Shown here in pieces: positions 9,690-18,070 of a DNA stretch of 64,000 bases. Each line of letters opens with the position of its first letter. Position 1 is the first letter of the stretch. The position numbers were made by a program, and so were the translations under genes. Origin of the DNA: Flavimaricola marinus. GTDB taxonomy: Bacteria > Pseudomonadota > Alphaproteobacteria > Rhodobacterales > Rhodobacteraceae. The notes below the pieces were generated by a model. It worked only from the letters and a program-made list of their open reading frames with translations, ran no database searches and was not told the DNA's origin. The stretch is from the NCBI RefSeq assembly GCF_900184895.1, contig NZ_FXZK01000007.1:120639-184638 (forward strand), written 5' to 3'.

Positions 9690-10040
9690 ATGCTCCACAT
9701 CCAGACGCTGCTCACCCTGTTCGGGCCGCTGGCGATCATCTGCGGGCTGCTCTACTGGGCGGGCAGCAAAGCGCGGAACGGCAAGGCCGCAAGGGCGCTG
9801 CGGCTCAGCGGCGGGCTGTGGTTCGTCGGCTTGGGTCTGATCTACCTTCTGGTGATGGTCGCGATCTGGTCCTGCGACGGCAACATCATCTTCGGCTATG
9901 TCGATTGCACGGGGCTTGGGCCCTATGTCTCGGATGCCGCATTGCCGCTCTTTGTGTTCGGCACATTGGGCGGGATCGGCTACGGCATCCTGCTCGTGCT
10001 GGTCTGCGGCATTCTCGAATGGCGGACACGGCGAGGCTGA
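9690..10040 (+). CDS. Small integral membrane protein, unidentified
   Basis: 116 aa from the ATG at 9690; starts further upstream in the same frame give no hydrophobic or conserved sequence. Three hydrophobic segments are visible: residues about 5-25 (LLTLFGPLAIICGLLYW), 42-62 (GGLWFVGLGLIYLLVMVAIW) and 85-112. Two Cys residues lie in the loop between the last two helices. No family is recognised. It sits between hisA and hisF on the same strand, so it is probably co-transcribed with them, but nothing ties it to histidine synthesis. Confidence 0.55.
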   Translation: MLHIQTLLTLFGPLAIICGLLYWAGSKARNGKAARALRLSGGLWFVGLGLIYLLVMVAIWSCDGNIIFGYVDCTGLGPYVSDAALPLFVFGTLGGIGYGILLVLVCGILEWRTRRG

Positions 10041-10076
10041 TTGCACAGGTCCCCTGCCCCGGCTATAGGCTCTGAC

Positions 10077-10838
10077 ATGCTCAAGACCCGTATCATACCC
10101 TGCCTAGACGTCGCCGAAGGGCGGGTGGTCAAAGGCGTGAATTTCACCCAGCTCGTCGATGCCGGCGACCCGGTCGAGGCGGCGCGCGCCTACGACCTCG
10201 CGGGCGCGGACGAGTTGTGCTTCCTCGACATCATGGCGAGCCATGAAAACCGCGACACCATGTATGATCTGGTGACGCGGACCGCCGAGACGATCTTTAT
10301 CCCGCTGACGGTCGGCGGAGGGGTGCGGACGCATCACGACGTGCGGGCGCTGCTTCTGGCCGGGGCCGACAAGGTCAGCTTCAACTCGGCCGCCGTGGCC
10401 GATCCCAACGTCATCACCGAAGCGGCGCTGCGGTTCGGCTCGCAATGCATCGTCTGCGCGATCGACGCCAAGACGGTGGCTCCGGGCCGGTGGGAGATCT
10501 TCACCCACGGCGGGCGGCGCGAAACCGGCATCGACGCGGTCGAATTCGCGCGATTGGCCGCAAAGAACGGCGCGGGAGAGATCCTGCTCACCTCGATGGA
10601 CCGGGACGGGACCAAATCTGGGTTCAACCTGCTTCTGACACGGGCGATCTCCGAAGCGGTCGACGTGCCCGTCATCGCCTCCGGCGGTGTCGGCACGCTG
10701 GACCACCTCGTCGAGGGCGTGAAATTCGGCGGCGCGTCTGCAGTGCTGGCGGCATCGATCTTTCACTTCGGCACGTTCACTGTGGCCGAAGCCAAGGCGC
10801 ACATGGCCGCCCACGACATCCCCGTGAGGATCACATGA
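10077..10838 (+). CDS. hisF: Imidazole glycerol phosphate synthase, cyclase subunit
   Basis: 253 aa from [12 protein letters not shown], the canonical HisF start. The open frame runs 12 codons upstream, but the family begins at 10077. The catalytic Asp residues are in [14 protein letters not shown] and [22 protein letters not shown] and ASGGVG bind phosphate. It uses ammonia from HisH to form IGP and AICAR. The stop overlaps the hisE start (ATGA). Confidence 0.96.
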   Translation: MLKTRIIPCLDVAEGRVVKGVNFTQLVDAGDPVEAARAYDLAGADELCFLDIMASHENRDTMYDLVTRTAETIFIPLTVGGGVRTHHDVRALLLAGADKVSFNSAAVADPNVITEAALRFGSQCIVCAIDAKTVAPGRWEIFTHGGRRETGIDAVEFARLAAKNGAGEILLTSMDRDGTKSGFNLLLTRAISEAVDVPVIASGGVGTLDHLVEGVKFGGASAVLAASIFHFGTFTVAEAKAHMAAHDIPVRIT

Positions 10839-11143
10839 GCCTGCAATCGCTTGCCGCCACCATCGACGCCCGTAAATCCGCCGATCCCGACAGCAGCTGG
10901 ACCGCCAAACTGCTCGCCAAGGGGCCCGAGAAATGCGCCGAGAAATTCGGGGAAGAGGCCATTGAGGCGATCATCGAAGCGGTCAAAGGCGACACAGACG
11001 CGCTGACCTCCGAGGCGGCGGACGTGCTCTATCACCTGCTGGTCATGTGTGCAGCCCGCGGCGTCAGCCTTGCGGATATCGAGGCCGAGCTGTCCCGGCG
11101 CGAGGCCCAGTCGGGGCTGGCCGAAAAGGCGTCCCGCAGCTAG
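10835..11143 (+). CDS. hisE: Phosphoribosyl-ATP pyrophosphohydrolase
   Basis: 102 aa all-helical MazG-like NTP pyrophosphohydrolase. The metal-binding motif is [13 protein letters not shown]...[11 protein letters not shown]. It converts PR-ATP to PR-AMP, the second step of histidine synthesis. The 4-base overlap with hisF shows translational coupling. It is the last gene of the group. Confidence 0.95.
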   Translation: MSLQSLAATIDARKSADPDSSWTAKLLAKGPEKCAEKFGEEAIEAIIEAVKGDTDALTSEAADVLYHLLVMCAARGVSLADIEAELSRREAQSGLAEKASRS

Positions 11144-11158
11144 CCGCCTGCTCCAGAC

Positions 11159-11190
11159 GAAAAAACGCCCGAGCATAAGCCCGGGCGTAA
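11159..11190 (-). terminator. Hairpin with T-run in minus orientation
   Basis: The 7-bp stem ACGCCCG / CGGGCGT (11165-11171 with 11182-11188) is preceded on the plus strand by six A. Read on the minus strand it is a GC stem followed by TTTTTT. It can terminate transcription coming leftward from the YHS gene ending at 11368 and perhaps also hisE read-through. Confidence 0.55.
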
Positions 11191-11367
11191 AGGTGTGGAA
11201 CGAGGGACAGTAATGCAGCGCGAACCTGTTCCATCGGTTCGCGTGTACAAACTATCTAAGAACGGAAATGGTTCCACAGAAGGGGCAATCATCACTTTGT
11301 GATCGATGCCTGACCTTACGTCACCCCGCGACCGGGGCGGGTCTAAAGGGCCGTGTTTGCGGCCGGA

Positions 11368-11823
11368 TCAGGCACCAAGGGCGTCGGGCCAATGAGAATC
11401 GGCCAAAGCCACGTAGCCGTCGATATCGGCCTGCCAACGCTCGCGCACCGCGAGGCTGTAATTCATGTAGAGCTTGCCGTTGTGGATCGTCCACGCCTCC
11501 GGCACGGTCGGCGCGACATAGCCCTGAGACATCGCAAAGGCGCAGTAGCCGCCGTATTGCGGGGCAAAGCGTTCCGGGTCCATCTCGAACATCGTGCGAT
11601 GCCGGGCGCTGGCGAACTCCCAGACCGCTCCGCGCCACATCAATCCGAACTCGGGGCGACCGGACACCGGTGCACCCTCGGTGAAATAGGCGACCGGATC
11701 GGCACCACGCAAAGCGGTGCCCATGTCGGAGAAGACCTCCGGTTCCGCCATCGCGGGACGGCCGATCAGACCCATGACGGGCAAACTGGCGGCAAGGCCA
11801 AGAACGTGTCGGCGGCTGAGCAT
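11368..11823 (-). CDS. YHS-domain protein with Tat-type signal
   Basis: 151 aa from the ATG at 11823, with TTGGAGAA six bases upstream. The N-terminus has a twin-arginine-like signal (SRRHVLGLAASL, cut after about residue 25, PAMA). The mature part is a YHS-type domain: GADPVAYFTEG, then FASARHRTMFEMDPERFAPQYGGYCAFAMSQGY. These proteins are thought to bind metals in the periplasm. It faces the hisE end. The domain is well supported; the role is not known. Confidence 0.78.
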   Translation of the reverse strand: MLSRRHVLGLAASLPVMGLIGRPAMAEPEVFSDMGTALRGADPVAYFTEGAPVSGRPEFGLMWRGAVWEFASARHRTMFEMDPERFAPQYGGYCAFAMSQGYVAPTVPEAWTIHNGKLYMNYSLAVRERWQADIDGYVALADSHWPDALGA

Positions 11824-11926
11824 GGCGGTTCTCCAAGGGCAAAGGTGCGCGATGAGCCAAAGATGACCGCTCAAATGCAATTCTCAAAGCCCCCTCGCCA
11901 AGCTGTGACAAGCAGCGAGAATTGTT

Positions 11927-12238
11927 TCAGTCGATGATATCTTCGATCACGTCCCAGATCTCGCCCAGCGCACGGCGGGCGAAGCTCTTGGATTTCTTCG
12001 GTTTCTTGCGCTTCCTGTGATCGGCGCGGGACATGGCTTTGCTATGGGAATCGGCGGCAAAGGCGGTATGGCGTTTGGCAGGCTCACGCGCGGGTTCGGA
12101 CTGTTTCGGTAACATTTTCATGTCGTGCAACGGCGCACCGCAGGATGCGCAGGACAGTTCGTGGCGGTCGTTGCCGCGCAACACGAGCGCCGCCTTGGTG
12201 CCGCAGAAATGGCAGGTCGCTATCTTCACGCCCGGCAT
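11927..12238 (-). CDS. Small zinc-ribbon-like protein of unknown function
   Basis: 103 aa. The N-terminus has two CxxC pairs (CHFCGTK at residues 9-12 and CASCGAPLHD near residue 30), which form a probable zinc ribbon. The middle is hydrophilic. A strongly basic tract (HRKRKKPKKSKSFARRALG) precedes an acidic amphipathic end (IWDVIEDIID). It starts 24 bases downstream of rlmB and is probably in its operon. The basic tract could bind RNA, which would fit next to an rRNA methyltransferase, but this is inference. Confidence 0.65.
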   Translation of the reverse strand: MPGVKIATCHFCGTKAALVLRGNDRHELSCASCGAPLHDMKMLPKQSEPAREPAKRHTAFAADSHSKAMSRADHRKRKKPKKSKSFARRALGEIWDVIEDIID

Positions 12239-12262
12239 CCGGATCTCCTCATTGGTGCAGGA

Positions 12263-13045
12263 TCAGCCTTTGGGCTTCGATGCATATAAGGCGACCGCCG
12301 CCGCGTTCGAGACGTTGAGCGAGCCAAACCCGCCGGCTGCGTCAATCTTGACCAAGGCGGTGCAGGTTTCGCGGGTGCGCTCGCGCAATCCGGGGCCCTC
12401 GGCGCCCATGACAAGCGCGACAGGCCGGTCCGACCTGCCCTCCAGCGCCTGCTCCACGGTCTGCTCGGCCTCTCCGTCAAGGCCCAGCACGATGTAGCCC
12501 ATGTCCTTGAGCTGCTCCATCGCATCGGCCAGATTGCGCAGGCGCAGGTAGGGCTGACGCTCCAGTGCGCCGCTGGCGGTCTTGGCCAAGGCACCGGTCT
12601 CTGGGGCCGAATGACGCTGCACACCGACGACGGCGCGGGCGCCAAACACTTCGGCAGAGCGCAGGATGGCCCCGACGTTATGTGGATCACTGACCCGGTC
12701 GAGCATCACGATGCGGGCAGGCTCCGGCCCCTCGCCCAGCGCAATATCGGCCAAAGATCCCCAATCCAGCGGTTTGACCTCCAGCGCGGCCCCCTGATGC
12801 ACCGATTGCGGATCAATCGGTGCGGCGAATTTGCGCGGGTCCGAGATTTCGGGCTCCATGCCGCTGGCCTCAATGGCATCGGCCAGTTTGGCCTGCGCAT
12901 TCTGCGTGACCACGAGGCGCAGCCGGGTGCGGGCCGGATTCATCAGCGCATCGCGCACCGCATGAAGACCAAACAGCCAGACCGTCTCTGCGGCGGCGGC
13001 CCGTTTGCCCTGTTCCTTTTCGATGACCCACTTGGGCTTTTTCAT
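12263..13045 (-). CDS. rlmB: TrmH/SpoU-family 23S rRNA (guanosine-2'-O)-methyltransferase
   Basis: 260 aa from the ATG at 13045. The substrate-binding N-terminal domain (WLFGLHAVRDALMNP) is followed by the SPOUT knot with its three motifs: LDRVSDPHNVGAILRSAEVFG, VMGAEGPGLRERT and NVSNAAAVALY. The family 2'-O-methylates G2251 in the P-loop of 23S rRNA. The open frame continues upstream through the tRNA-Tyr gene, but that part is not protein coding. The subfamily call (RlmB over other TrmH) rests on the N-terminal domain. Confidence 0.88.
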   Translation of the reverse strand: MKKPKWVIEKEQGKRAAAAETVWLFGLHAVRDALMNPARTRLRLVVTQNAQAKLADAIEASGMEPEISDPRKFAAPIDPQSVHQGAALEVKPLDWGSLADIALGEGPEPARIVMLDRVSDPHNVGAILRSAEVFGARAVVGVQRHSAPETGALAKTASGALERQPYLRLRNLADAMEQLKDMGYIVLGLDGEAEQTVEQALEGRSDRPVALVMGAEGPGLRERTRETCTALVKIDAAGGFGSLNVSNAAAVALYASKPKG

Positions 13046-13200
13046 AACTGCGCTCCGGTTTTGCCACCCCTCAATGGGGCCAAGCAGGCGCAAGTGCAAG
13101 GGATGCTCGCCAAGCGGGGAAAATCCCGATTTTCCTGTTGACGGCTCAAAGGTGCCCGCGTATTCAGCCCCTCGTTCCAAGGCTTCGGCTCGCGGAACAT

Positions 13201-13284
13201 GGGCGACGGGCTGCAAGGTGCGGCAGCGGACTGTAACTCCGCCGAGGAGACTCACGCCTGGTTCGATTCCAGGGTCGCCCACCA
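13201..13284 (+). tRNA. tRNA-Tyr (anticodon GTA)
   Basis: Acceptor GGGCGAC pairs with GTCGCCC. The anticodon stem GCGGA/TCCGC carries loop CTGTAAC, giving anticodon GTA. A long variable arm (class II) is as expected for bacterial tRNA-Tyr. The T arm is CCTGG/CCAGG with loop TTCGATT. The 3' CCA is encoded (13282-13284). Confidence 0.95.
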
Positions 13285-13540
13285 TTCTCCTCACATTGTC
13301 AGAACGCCGGTCAGGTCACTTGCCATAGCAGGCACAGGCCGGACAGATTGCGGGCAGGACCCGAGCGATCTCCGCACGCCGTGAGGCCGCAGGGGAGCGA
13401 TACGGCGGGCCGATCCGGAACTGATATAAACATCGCCGGCCGCAACGCGCATCGCCCAAAAAACGGGCAAATGGCCTGCCGCGCAGGCAAACGATCCGAC
13501 GACGCATTGCAGACCGCTTCGTTCACGGCACAACGGCGGC

Positions 13541-14125
13541 ATGATTAACACGCTGTCCATCGTCGTGGTCGAGCAGGATCGGAACCGCGCGACCGAACTG
13601 GTCGATGCTCTCAAGGGCATCGGAATGGTGGATATCACCGTCATCTCCGACCCCTCGGGCCTGTCGCTCAAGATCAAGGAGCACAACCCGGACGTCGTGC
13701 TGATCGACGTAAGCGACCCCTCGCGCGATACGCTCGAAGAACTCACGATTGCCTCCGACCCGATGAGCAGGCCCGTCGCGATGTTCGTGGACAAGGACAG
13801 CGCCGGCCTCGCCAAGGCGGCGATCGAGGCTGGGGTCTCGGCCTATGTCGTCGACGGTCTCAGCGCCAAGCGAGTGCAGCCGGTTCTGGACGCGGCGATC
13901 GCACGGTTCAACATGTTCGGCCGATTGCGCAAGGAACTGGAGCAATCCAAGCGGGCTCTGGAAGAGCGCAAAGTGATCGACCGGGCAAAGGGATTGCTGA
14001 TGAAGGCACGCGGGATCGACGAAGAGACGGCCTACGGGCTGTTGCGCCGCAAGGCCATGGACGAGGGGCGCAAGGTGGTCGATGTCGCACAGGCTTTGGT
14101 CACGGCCGCGGATCTGCTGTCATGA
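13541..14125 (+). CDS. nasT: ANTAR-domain nitrate response antiterminator
   Basis: 194 aa. An N-terminal receiver-like domain keeps Asp56 in VVLIDVSDP. After a helix it has a C-terminal ANTAR RNA-binding domain (residues about 130-190, ALEERKVIDRAKGLLMKARG...AYGLLRRKAMDEGRKV). NasT proteins bind leader RNA with paired hexaloop hairpins and stop termination of nitrate assimilation operons. NasS holds them inactive without nitrate or nitrite. The gene overlaps nasS by 4 bases, and a fitting RNA target lies at 15406-15468. Confidence 0.93.
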   Translation: MINTLSIVVVEQDRNRATELVDALKGIGMVDITVISDPSGLSLKIKEHNPDVVLIDVSDPSRDTLEELTIASDPMSRPVAMFVDKDSAGLAKAAIEAGVSAYVVDGLSAKRVQPVLDAAIARFNMFGRLRKELEQSKRALEERKVIDRAKGLLMKARGIDEETAYGLLRRKAMDEGRKVVDVAQALVTAADLLS

Positions 14126-15294
14126 CGGCCGTGGCCATCGGATATGTTCCGCTGCTCGACGCTGCACCGCTGATCGTTGCGCAGGAAATGGGGTTCGCGG
14201 CCGAAGAAGGGCTGGAGCTTTCGCTTCGGCCGGCGCCGTCATGGTCGTCGGTGCGCGACATGCTGAGCTTTGGCGCGGTGGACGCGGCGCATATGTTGTC
14301 GCCTGTGCCGATCGCCTCCGCCCTCGGCCTCGGGGGCGGCACGGTGCCGCTTTCCGTGGTGTCGGTGCTCTCGATCAACGGCACGGTCATCGGTGTGTCC
14401 CCTGCCCTTGCCGCCAGACTGCGGGCTGCGGGGCACGATTTCGGCTTTTCCGATGCGACCGCGGCGGGCAAGGCGCTGATCGCGGCGGCGGAGGGCACCT
14501 TGCGGATCGGCGTGCCCTTCCCGTTCTCGATGCATTCGGAGTTGCTGATCTACTGGCTGTCGGCGCTCGGGCTGCCGGCTCCGCAAAGCGTCGACATCCG
14601 CACGGTGCCGCCCTCCTCCATGGCGGAGGCGCTCAAGAGCGGCGAGATCGACGCGTTTTGCGTGGGCGAGCCCTGGGGAACGCTGGCCGTCGAACAAGGC
14701 GTCGCGACGCTGCTCATTCCGGGGCGGGCGATCTGGTCCTTCTCGCCAGAGAAGGTTCTGGCGATGCGTACGGCATGGGTCGAGGAAAACCCCGTTGTCA
14801 GCGGCAAACTGATCCGGGCGGTCGTCAAGGCCGGTCGGTGGCTGGCACAGCCGTCGTCGCATACGGTCACCGCCGAGGTTCTGGCGCGGCCAGAGTTCCT
14901 CAACCTGTCGGGCGAATTGCTGGATCGTGGGCTCACCGGGACATTGGTGATCTCCGCCCAGGGCGAACAGCGGCGCGTCGACTCCTTCCTCGAATTCCAC
15001 GACGGCGCCGCCACCTTCCCCTGGCGGTCGCAGGGAGAGTGGATCGGGCTGCAACTGGCCCGGCGGATGGGGCTCGACCGGTCTCAGGCGGTTTGCGCCG
15101 CTCGGCAGGTCTTCCGGCCCGACATCTATCGCGCGGCGCTGGCCGAATCGGGGATGGACCTGCCGGGTGCGTCCAGTCGAGTCGAGGGGTCATTGGCGGT
15201 TCCGACGGCGGTGGCCTCGGCCTTTGGACGACTCACCTTGCGGCCGAACCAGTTCTTCGATCGCCGCATTTTTGATCCGGACGAAATCGAATGA
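14122..15294 (+). CDS. nasS: Cytoplasmic nitrate/nitrite sensor, NrtA-like
   Basis: 390 aa, with the fold of CmpA/NrtA nitrate-binding proteins (GYVPLLDAAPLIVAQEMGFAAEEGL, VGEPWGTLAV) but no signal peptide, so it is cytoplasmic. It is translationally coupled to nasT. By analogy with Azotobacter and Paracoccus, NasS binds NasT without ligand and releases it when nitrate or nitrite binds. It resembles the transporter protein at 15548 throughout, which points to an ancient duplication. Confidence 0.9.
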   Translation: MTAVAIGYVPLLDAAPLIVAQEMGFAAEEGLELSLRPAPSWSSVRDMLSFGAVDAAHMLSPVPIASALGLGGGTVPLSVVSVLSINGTVIGVSPALAARLRAAGHDFGFSDATAAGKALIAAAEGTLRIGVPFPFSMHSELLIYWLSALGLPAPQSVDIRTVPPSSMAEALKSGEIDAFCVGEPWGTLAVEQGVATLLIPGRAIWSFSPEKVLAMRTAWVEENPVVSGKLIRAVVKAGRWLAQPSSHTVTAEVLARPEFLNLSGELLDRGLTGTLVISAQGEQRRVDSFLEFHDGAATFPWRSQGEWIGLQLARRMGLDRSQAVCAARQVFRPDIYRAALAESGMDLPGASSRVEGSLAVPTAVASAFGRLTLRPNQFFDRRIFDPDEIE

Positions 15295-15405
15295 CTGTTT
15301 TATGTGCGCTTCGGGGCGGATTTTGCTGCATTGCAGAAAACTCCCGGCGGCCGGGCCGTGCAACTCTTGAGGTCGAACTCGGAGTGAGTGTAACGATAGG
15401 TTAAG

Positions 15406-15468
15406 ACAGACAACGACGTTTGTTGTGGAATACCCCCAAAGATTGGGAACCGTGAGCAAAGCCGCTCG
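15406..15468 (+). promoter_or_regulatory. Two-hexaloop ANTAR (NasT) antiterminator RNA motif
   Basis: Hairpin P1 is ACAGAC-AACGAC-GTTTGT (15406-15423): six pairs with one G-U, loop AACGAC. Hairpin P2 is TGAGC-AAAGCC-GCTCG (15453-15468): five pairs, loop AAAGCC. Both loops have six bases with A at position 1 and G at position 4, the known ANTAR recognition signature. The 3' part of P2 uses the same bases (15459-15465) as the 5' strand of the terminator stem. P2 and the terminator therefore cannot form together, which is the expected switch for NasT. Confidence 0.85.
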
Positions 15469-15512
15469 ACCTTGTGCACCCGCACAGGATCGATGCGGCT
15501 TTTTTGTTTTTC
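15459..15512 (+). terminator. Attenuator terminator in the nas leader
   Basis: AAGCCGC (15459-15465) pairs with GCGGCTT (15495-15501). The stem continues inward through TCGA/TCGA and an inner 7-bp stem (15471-15477 with 15482-15488) around loop ACCC. It is followed by TTTTTTGTTTTT. It lies 36 bases before the transporter gene and would end transcription unless NasT holds P2. Confidence 0.88.
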
Positions 15513-15547
15513 CGGGCCCTCTCCGGGCTCCCTTCAAGGATCACCAA

Positions 15548-16909
15548 ATGAACAAACTTCTTGTGACGCTCGCAGCGACAACCGCCCTCAGCGCCCCCGC
15601 ATGGGCGCAGGATCTGGAAGTCGACGAACTGACCTTCGGTTTCATCAAGCTCACCGACATGGCCCCCTTGGCGGTCGCCTACGAGCAGGGCTACTTCTTC
15701 GACGAAGGCCTGTTCGTGACGCTCGAAGCGCAGGCGAACTGGAAGGTGCTGCTCGACGGCGTCATCGACGGAACCCTCGACGGGGCGCATATGCTGGCCG
15801 GTCAGCCGATTGCGGCGACCATCGGCTACGGCACGCAAGCGAACATCGTGACGCCCTTCTCGATGGATCTGAACGGCAACGGCATCACCGTGTCGAACGA
15901 AGTCTGGGACATGATGCGGCCGCACATCTCCAGCCGCGAGGACGGGCTGCCCGAGCATCCGATCAGCGCCGCCGCCCTCAAGCCGGTGATCGAAGACTTC
16001 GCCTCTCGCGGCGAGCCGTTCAACATGGGAATGGTCTTCCCGGTCTCCACGCACAACTACGAATTGCGCTACTGGCTCGCGTCCGGCGGCATTCACCCCG
16101 GTTTCTACAGCCCTGAAAACACCTCCGGTCAGATCGGTGCCGAGGCGTTCCTCTCGGTGACCCCACCGCCGCAAATGCCCGCGACGCTGGAGGCCGGCAC
16201 GATCCACGGCTACTGCGTGGGTGAGCCGTGGAACCAGCAAGCCGTGGCCATGGGCATCGGTGTGCCGGTGATCACGGACTACGAAATCTGGCGCAACAAC
16301 CCCGAAAAGGTCTTCGGCATGACCGAAGAGTTCGTCGAAGCCAATCCCAACACCACTCAGGCCGTGGTGCGGGCCATGATCCGGGCCGCCATGTGGCTGG
16401 ACGAGAACGAAAACGCCAACCGGCTCGAAGCGGTCGAGATCCTGAGCCGTCCGGAATATGTCGGTGCGGATGCGGACGTGATCGCCGCATCGATGACCGG
16501 CACCTTCGAATATGAAAAGGGCGATGTCCGGGAAGTGCCCGATTTCAACGTCTTCTTCCGGTATAACGCCACCTATCCCTACTACTCCGACGCGGTCTGG
16601 TATCTGACGCAGATGCGGCGTTGGGGTCAGATCGCAGAGCCCCAGACCGACGCGTGGTTCGATGAGGTGGCAAGAAGCGTCTACCGGCCGGATATCTATC
16701 TCGCCGCCGCGCGGAGCCTGGTGGACCAGGGGCTGGCGGATGAGGCCGATTTCCCGTGGGACAGCGACGGCTACCGGCCCGCGACACCCGAAAGCGATAT
16801 CATCGACGGCGTCGTCTACGACGGTCGGACCCCCAACGCCTACATCGACAGCCTGACCATCGGCCTCAAGAGCGGCCAGACGGTCGTCGGCGATCAGGTC
16901 GTCAACTGA
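15548..16909 (+). CDS. nrtA: Nitrate ABC transporter, substrate-binding protein
   Basis: 453 aa from the ATG at 15548 (AAGGA seven bases upstream). The signal peptide covers about residues 1-20 (cut AWA-Q) with no lipobox, so the protein is free in the periplasm. CmpA/NrtA family features are [37 protein letters not shown] and [12 protein letters not shown]. It delivers nitrate (or nitrite) to the permease at 16983. It is the first gene after the attenuator, so the whole downstream operon depends on the nitrate switch. Confidence 0.93.
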   Translation: MNKLLVTLAATTALSAPAWAQDLEVDELTFGFIKLTDMAPLAVAYEQGYFFDEGLFVTLEAQANWKVLLDGVIDGTLDGAHMLAGQPIAATIGYGTQANIVTPFSMDLNGNGITVSNEVWDMMRPHISSREDGLPEHPISAAALKPVIEDFASRGEPFNMGMVFPVSTHNYELRYWLASGGIHPGFYSPENTSGQIGAEAFLSVTPPPQMPATLEAGTIHGYCVGEPWNQQAVAMGIGVPVITDYEIWRNNPEKVFGMTEEFVEANPNTTQAVVRAMIRAAMWLDENENANRLEAVEILSRPEYVGADADVIAASMTGTFEYEKGDVREVPDFNVFFRYNATYPYYSDAVWYLTQMRRWGQIAEPQTDAWFDEVARSVYRPDIYLAAARSLVDQGLADEADFPWDSDGYRPATPESDIIDGVVYDGRTPNAYIDSLTIGLKSGQTVVGDQVVN

Positions 16910-16982
16910 GACCGCGAGGCCGCGCGGCCCTGCGCGCGGCCTCCACTGCCCCATTTTACGCCCAGACGGGAGCGCGACAGCC

Positions 16983-18065
16983 ATGACCACCATCGATCCG
17001 GAATTTGAAAACTCGCAGGCAAGGGAGGCGCGCAAGGCGCGGATCTTCTCCCGCATCAACACCGCCGACAAATGGTTCAGCGTGATCGGGCTGGCATGGG
17101 TCACACCGATCCTGCGGGCCGCGGCGGGTGACAATCCCAAAGCCCAGCTCAAGGAGATCTGGCGGCTGTTCTGCGTGCCGCTTCTGGCGATCCTCGCCTT
17201 CCTGATGCTCTGGGCCACGCTGGCGCCAAAGGTGCAAACCTCGCTGGGAGCCATCCCCGGCCCCGGCGCGGTCTGGACCGAAGCGGTCAATCTGCACGAA
17301 GATGCGGTACGCAAGGCCGAACGTGAGGCGGTCTTCTACGAACGGGTCGCCGAACGCAACGAACGCCTGATCGCCGAGGGCCGGGGCGACGAGGTCAAGG
17401 ACATCGGCTATACCGGCGCACCGTCGTATTACGACCAAATCTGGACATCGATCTTCACGGTGTTCTTCGGCTTCCTGATCGCCTCTCTGGTGGCCATCCC
17501 GCTTGGGATCCTCGCCGGTCTCTCGCCCATCGCCAATGCCGCGCTGAACCCGCTGATCCAGATCTTCAAACCGGTCTCGCCGCTGGCCTGGCTGCCGATC
17601 GTGACGATGGTCGTGTCGGCGGTCTACGTGACCAACGACGGGCTCTTCGCCAAATCCTTTCTGGTCTCGGCCATCACCGTCACGCTCTGTTCGCTGTGGC
17701 CCACGCTGATCAACACCGCCCTCGGTGTGGCCAGCATCGACAAGGACCTCGTCAGCGTCAGCCGGGTGCTCAAGATGAACACCTATACCAAGATCACCAA
17801 GCTGGTGCTGCCCTCTGCCCTGCCGCTGATCTTCACCGGATTGCGGCTGTCGCTCGGCGTGGGCTGGATGGTGCTGATCGCCGCCGAGATGCTGGCGCAG
17901 AACCCGGGTCTGGGCAAATTCGTCTGGGACGAATTCCAAAACGGCTCGTCGCAGTCGCTGGCCAAGATCATCGTCGCGGTGCTGACCATCGGGATCATCG
18001 GCTTCATGCTCGACCGGGTCATGTATGCGCTGCAATCGCTCTTCACATTCTCGAACAATCGGTGA
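16983..18065 (+). CDS. nrtB: Nitrate ABC transporter, permease
   Basis: 360 aa, longer than typical NrtB because of a 100-residue periplasmic loop between the first membrane segment (LFCVPLLAILAFLMLWATL) and the core. The core has about five further helices and the cytoplasmic EAA-type loop VLKMNTYTKITKLVLPSALPLIFTGLRLSLG. It belongs to the BPD_transp_1 nitrate/taurine group. It sits between the binding protein and the ATPase. Confidence 0.92.
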   Translation: MTTIDPEFENSQAREARKARIFSRINTADKWFSVIGLAWVTPILRAAAGDNPKAQLKEIWRLFCVPLLAILAFLMLWATLAPKVQTSLGAIPGPGAVWTEAVNLHEDAVRKAEREAVFYERVAERNERLIAEGRGDEVKDIGYTGAPSYYDQIWTSIFTVFFGFLIASLVAIPLGILAGLSPIANAALNPLIQIFKPVSPLAWLPIVTMVVSAVYVTNDGLFAKSFLVSAITVTLCSLWPTLINTALGVASIDKDLVSVSRVLKMNTYTKITKLVLPSALPLIFTGLRLSLGVGWMVLIAAEMLAQNPGLGKFVWDEFQNGSSQSLAKIIVAVLTIGIIGFMLDRVMYALQSLFTFSNNR

Positions 18066-18070
18066 GCGGG

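Noticed and set aside
13046..13294. N-terminal extension of the rlmB frame
   Set aside because: It reads backwards through tRNA-Tyr; RlmB proteins start near 13045.
15322..15338. Extra hairpin in the nas leader (CTGC-ATT-GCAG)
   Set aside because: The stem is only four pairs and the loop three bases, so it is not an ANTAR hexaloop.
15433..15448. CCCA-AAGAT-TGGG as an ANTAR hairpin
   Set aside because: The loop is five bases and lacks the A1/G4 hexaloop pattern; 15406-15423 fits better as P1.
15401..17314. 637-codon open frame on the minus strand
   Set aside because: It runs antisense through the nas leader and nrtA; a shadow of high-GC codon use.
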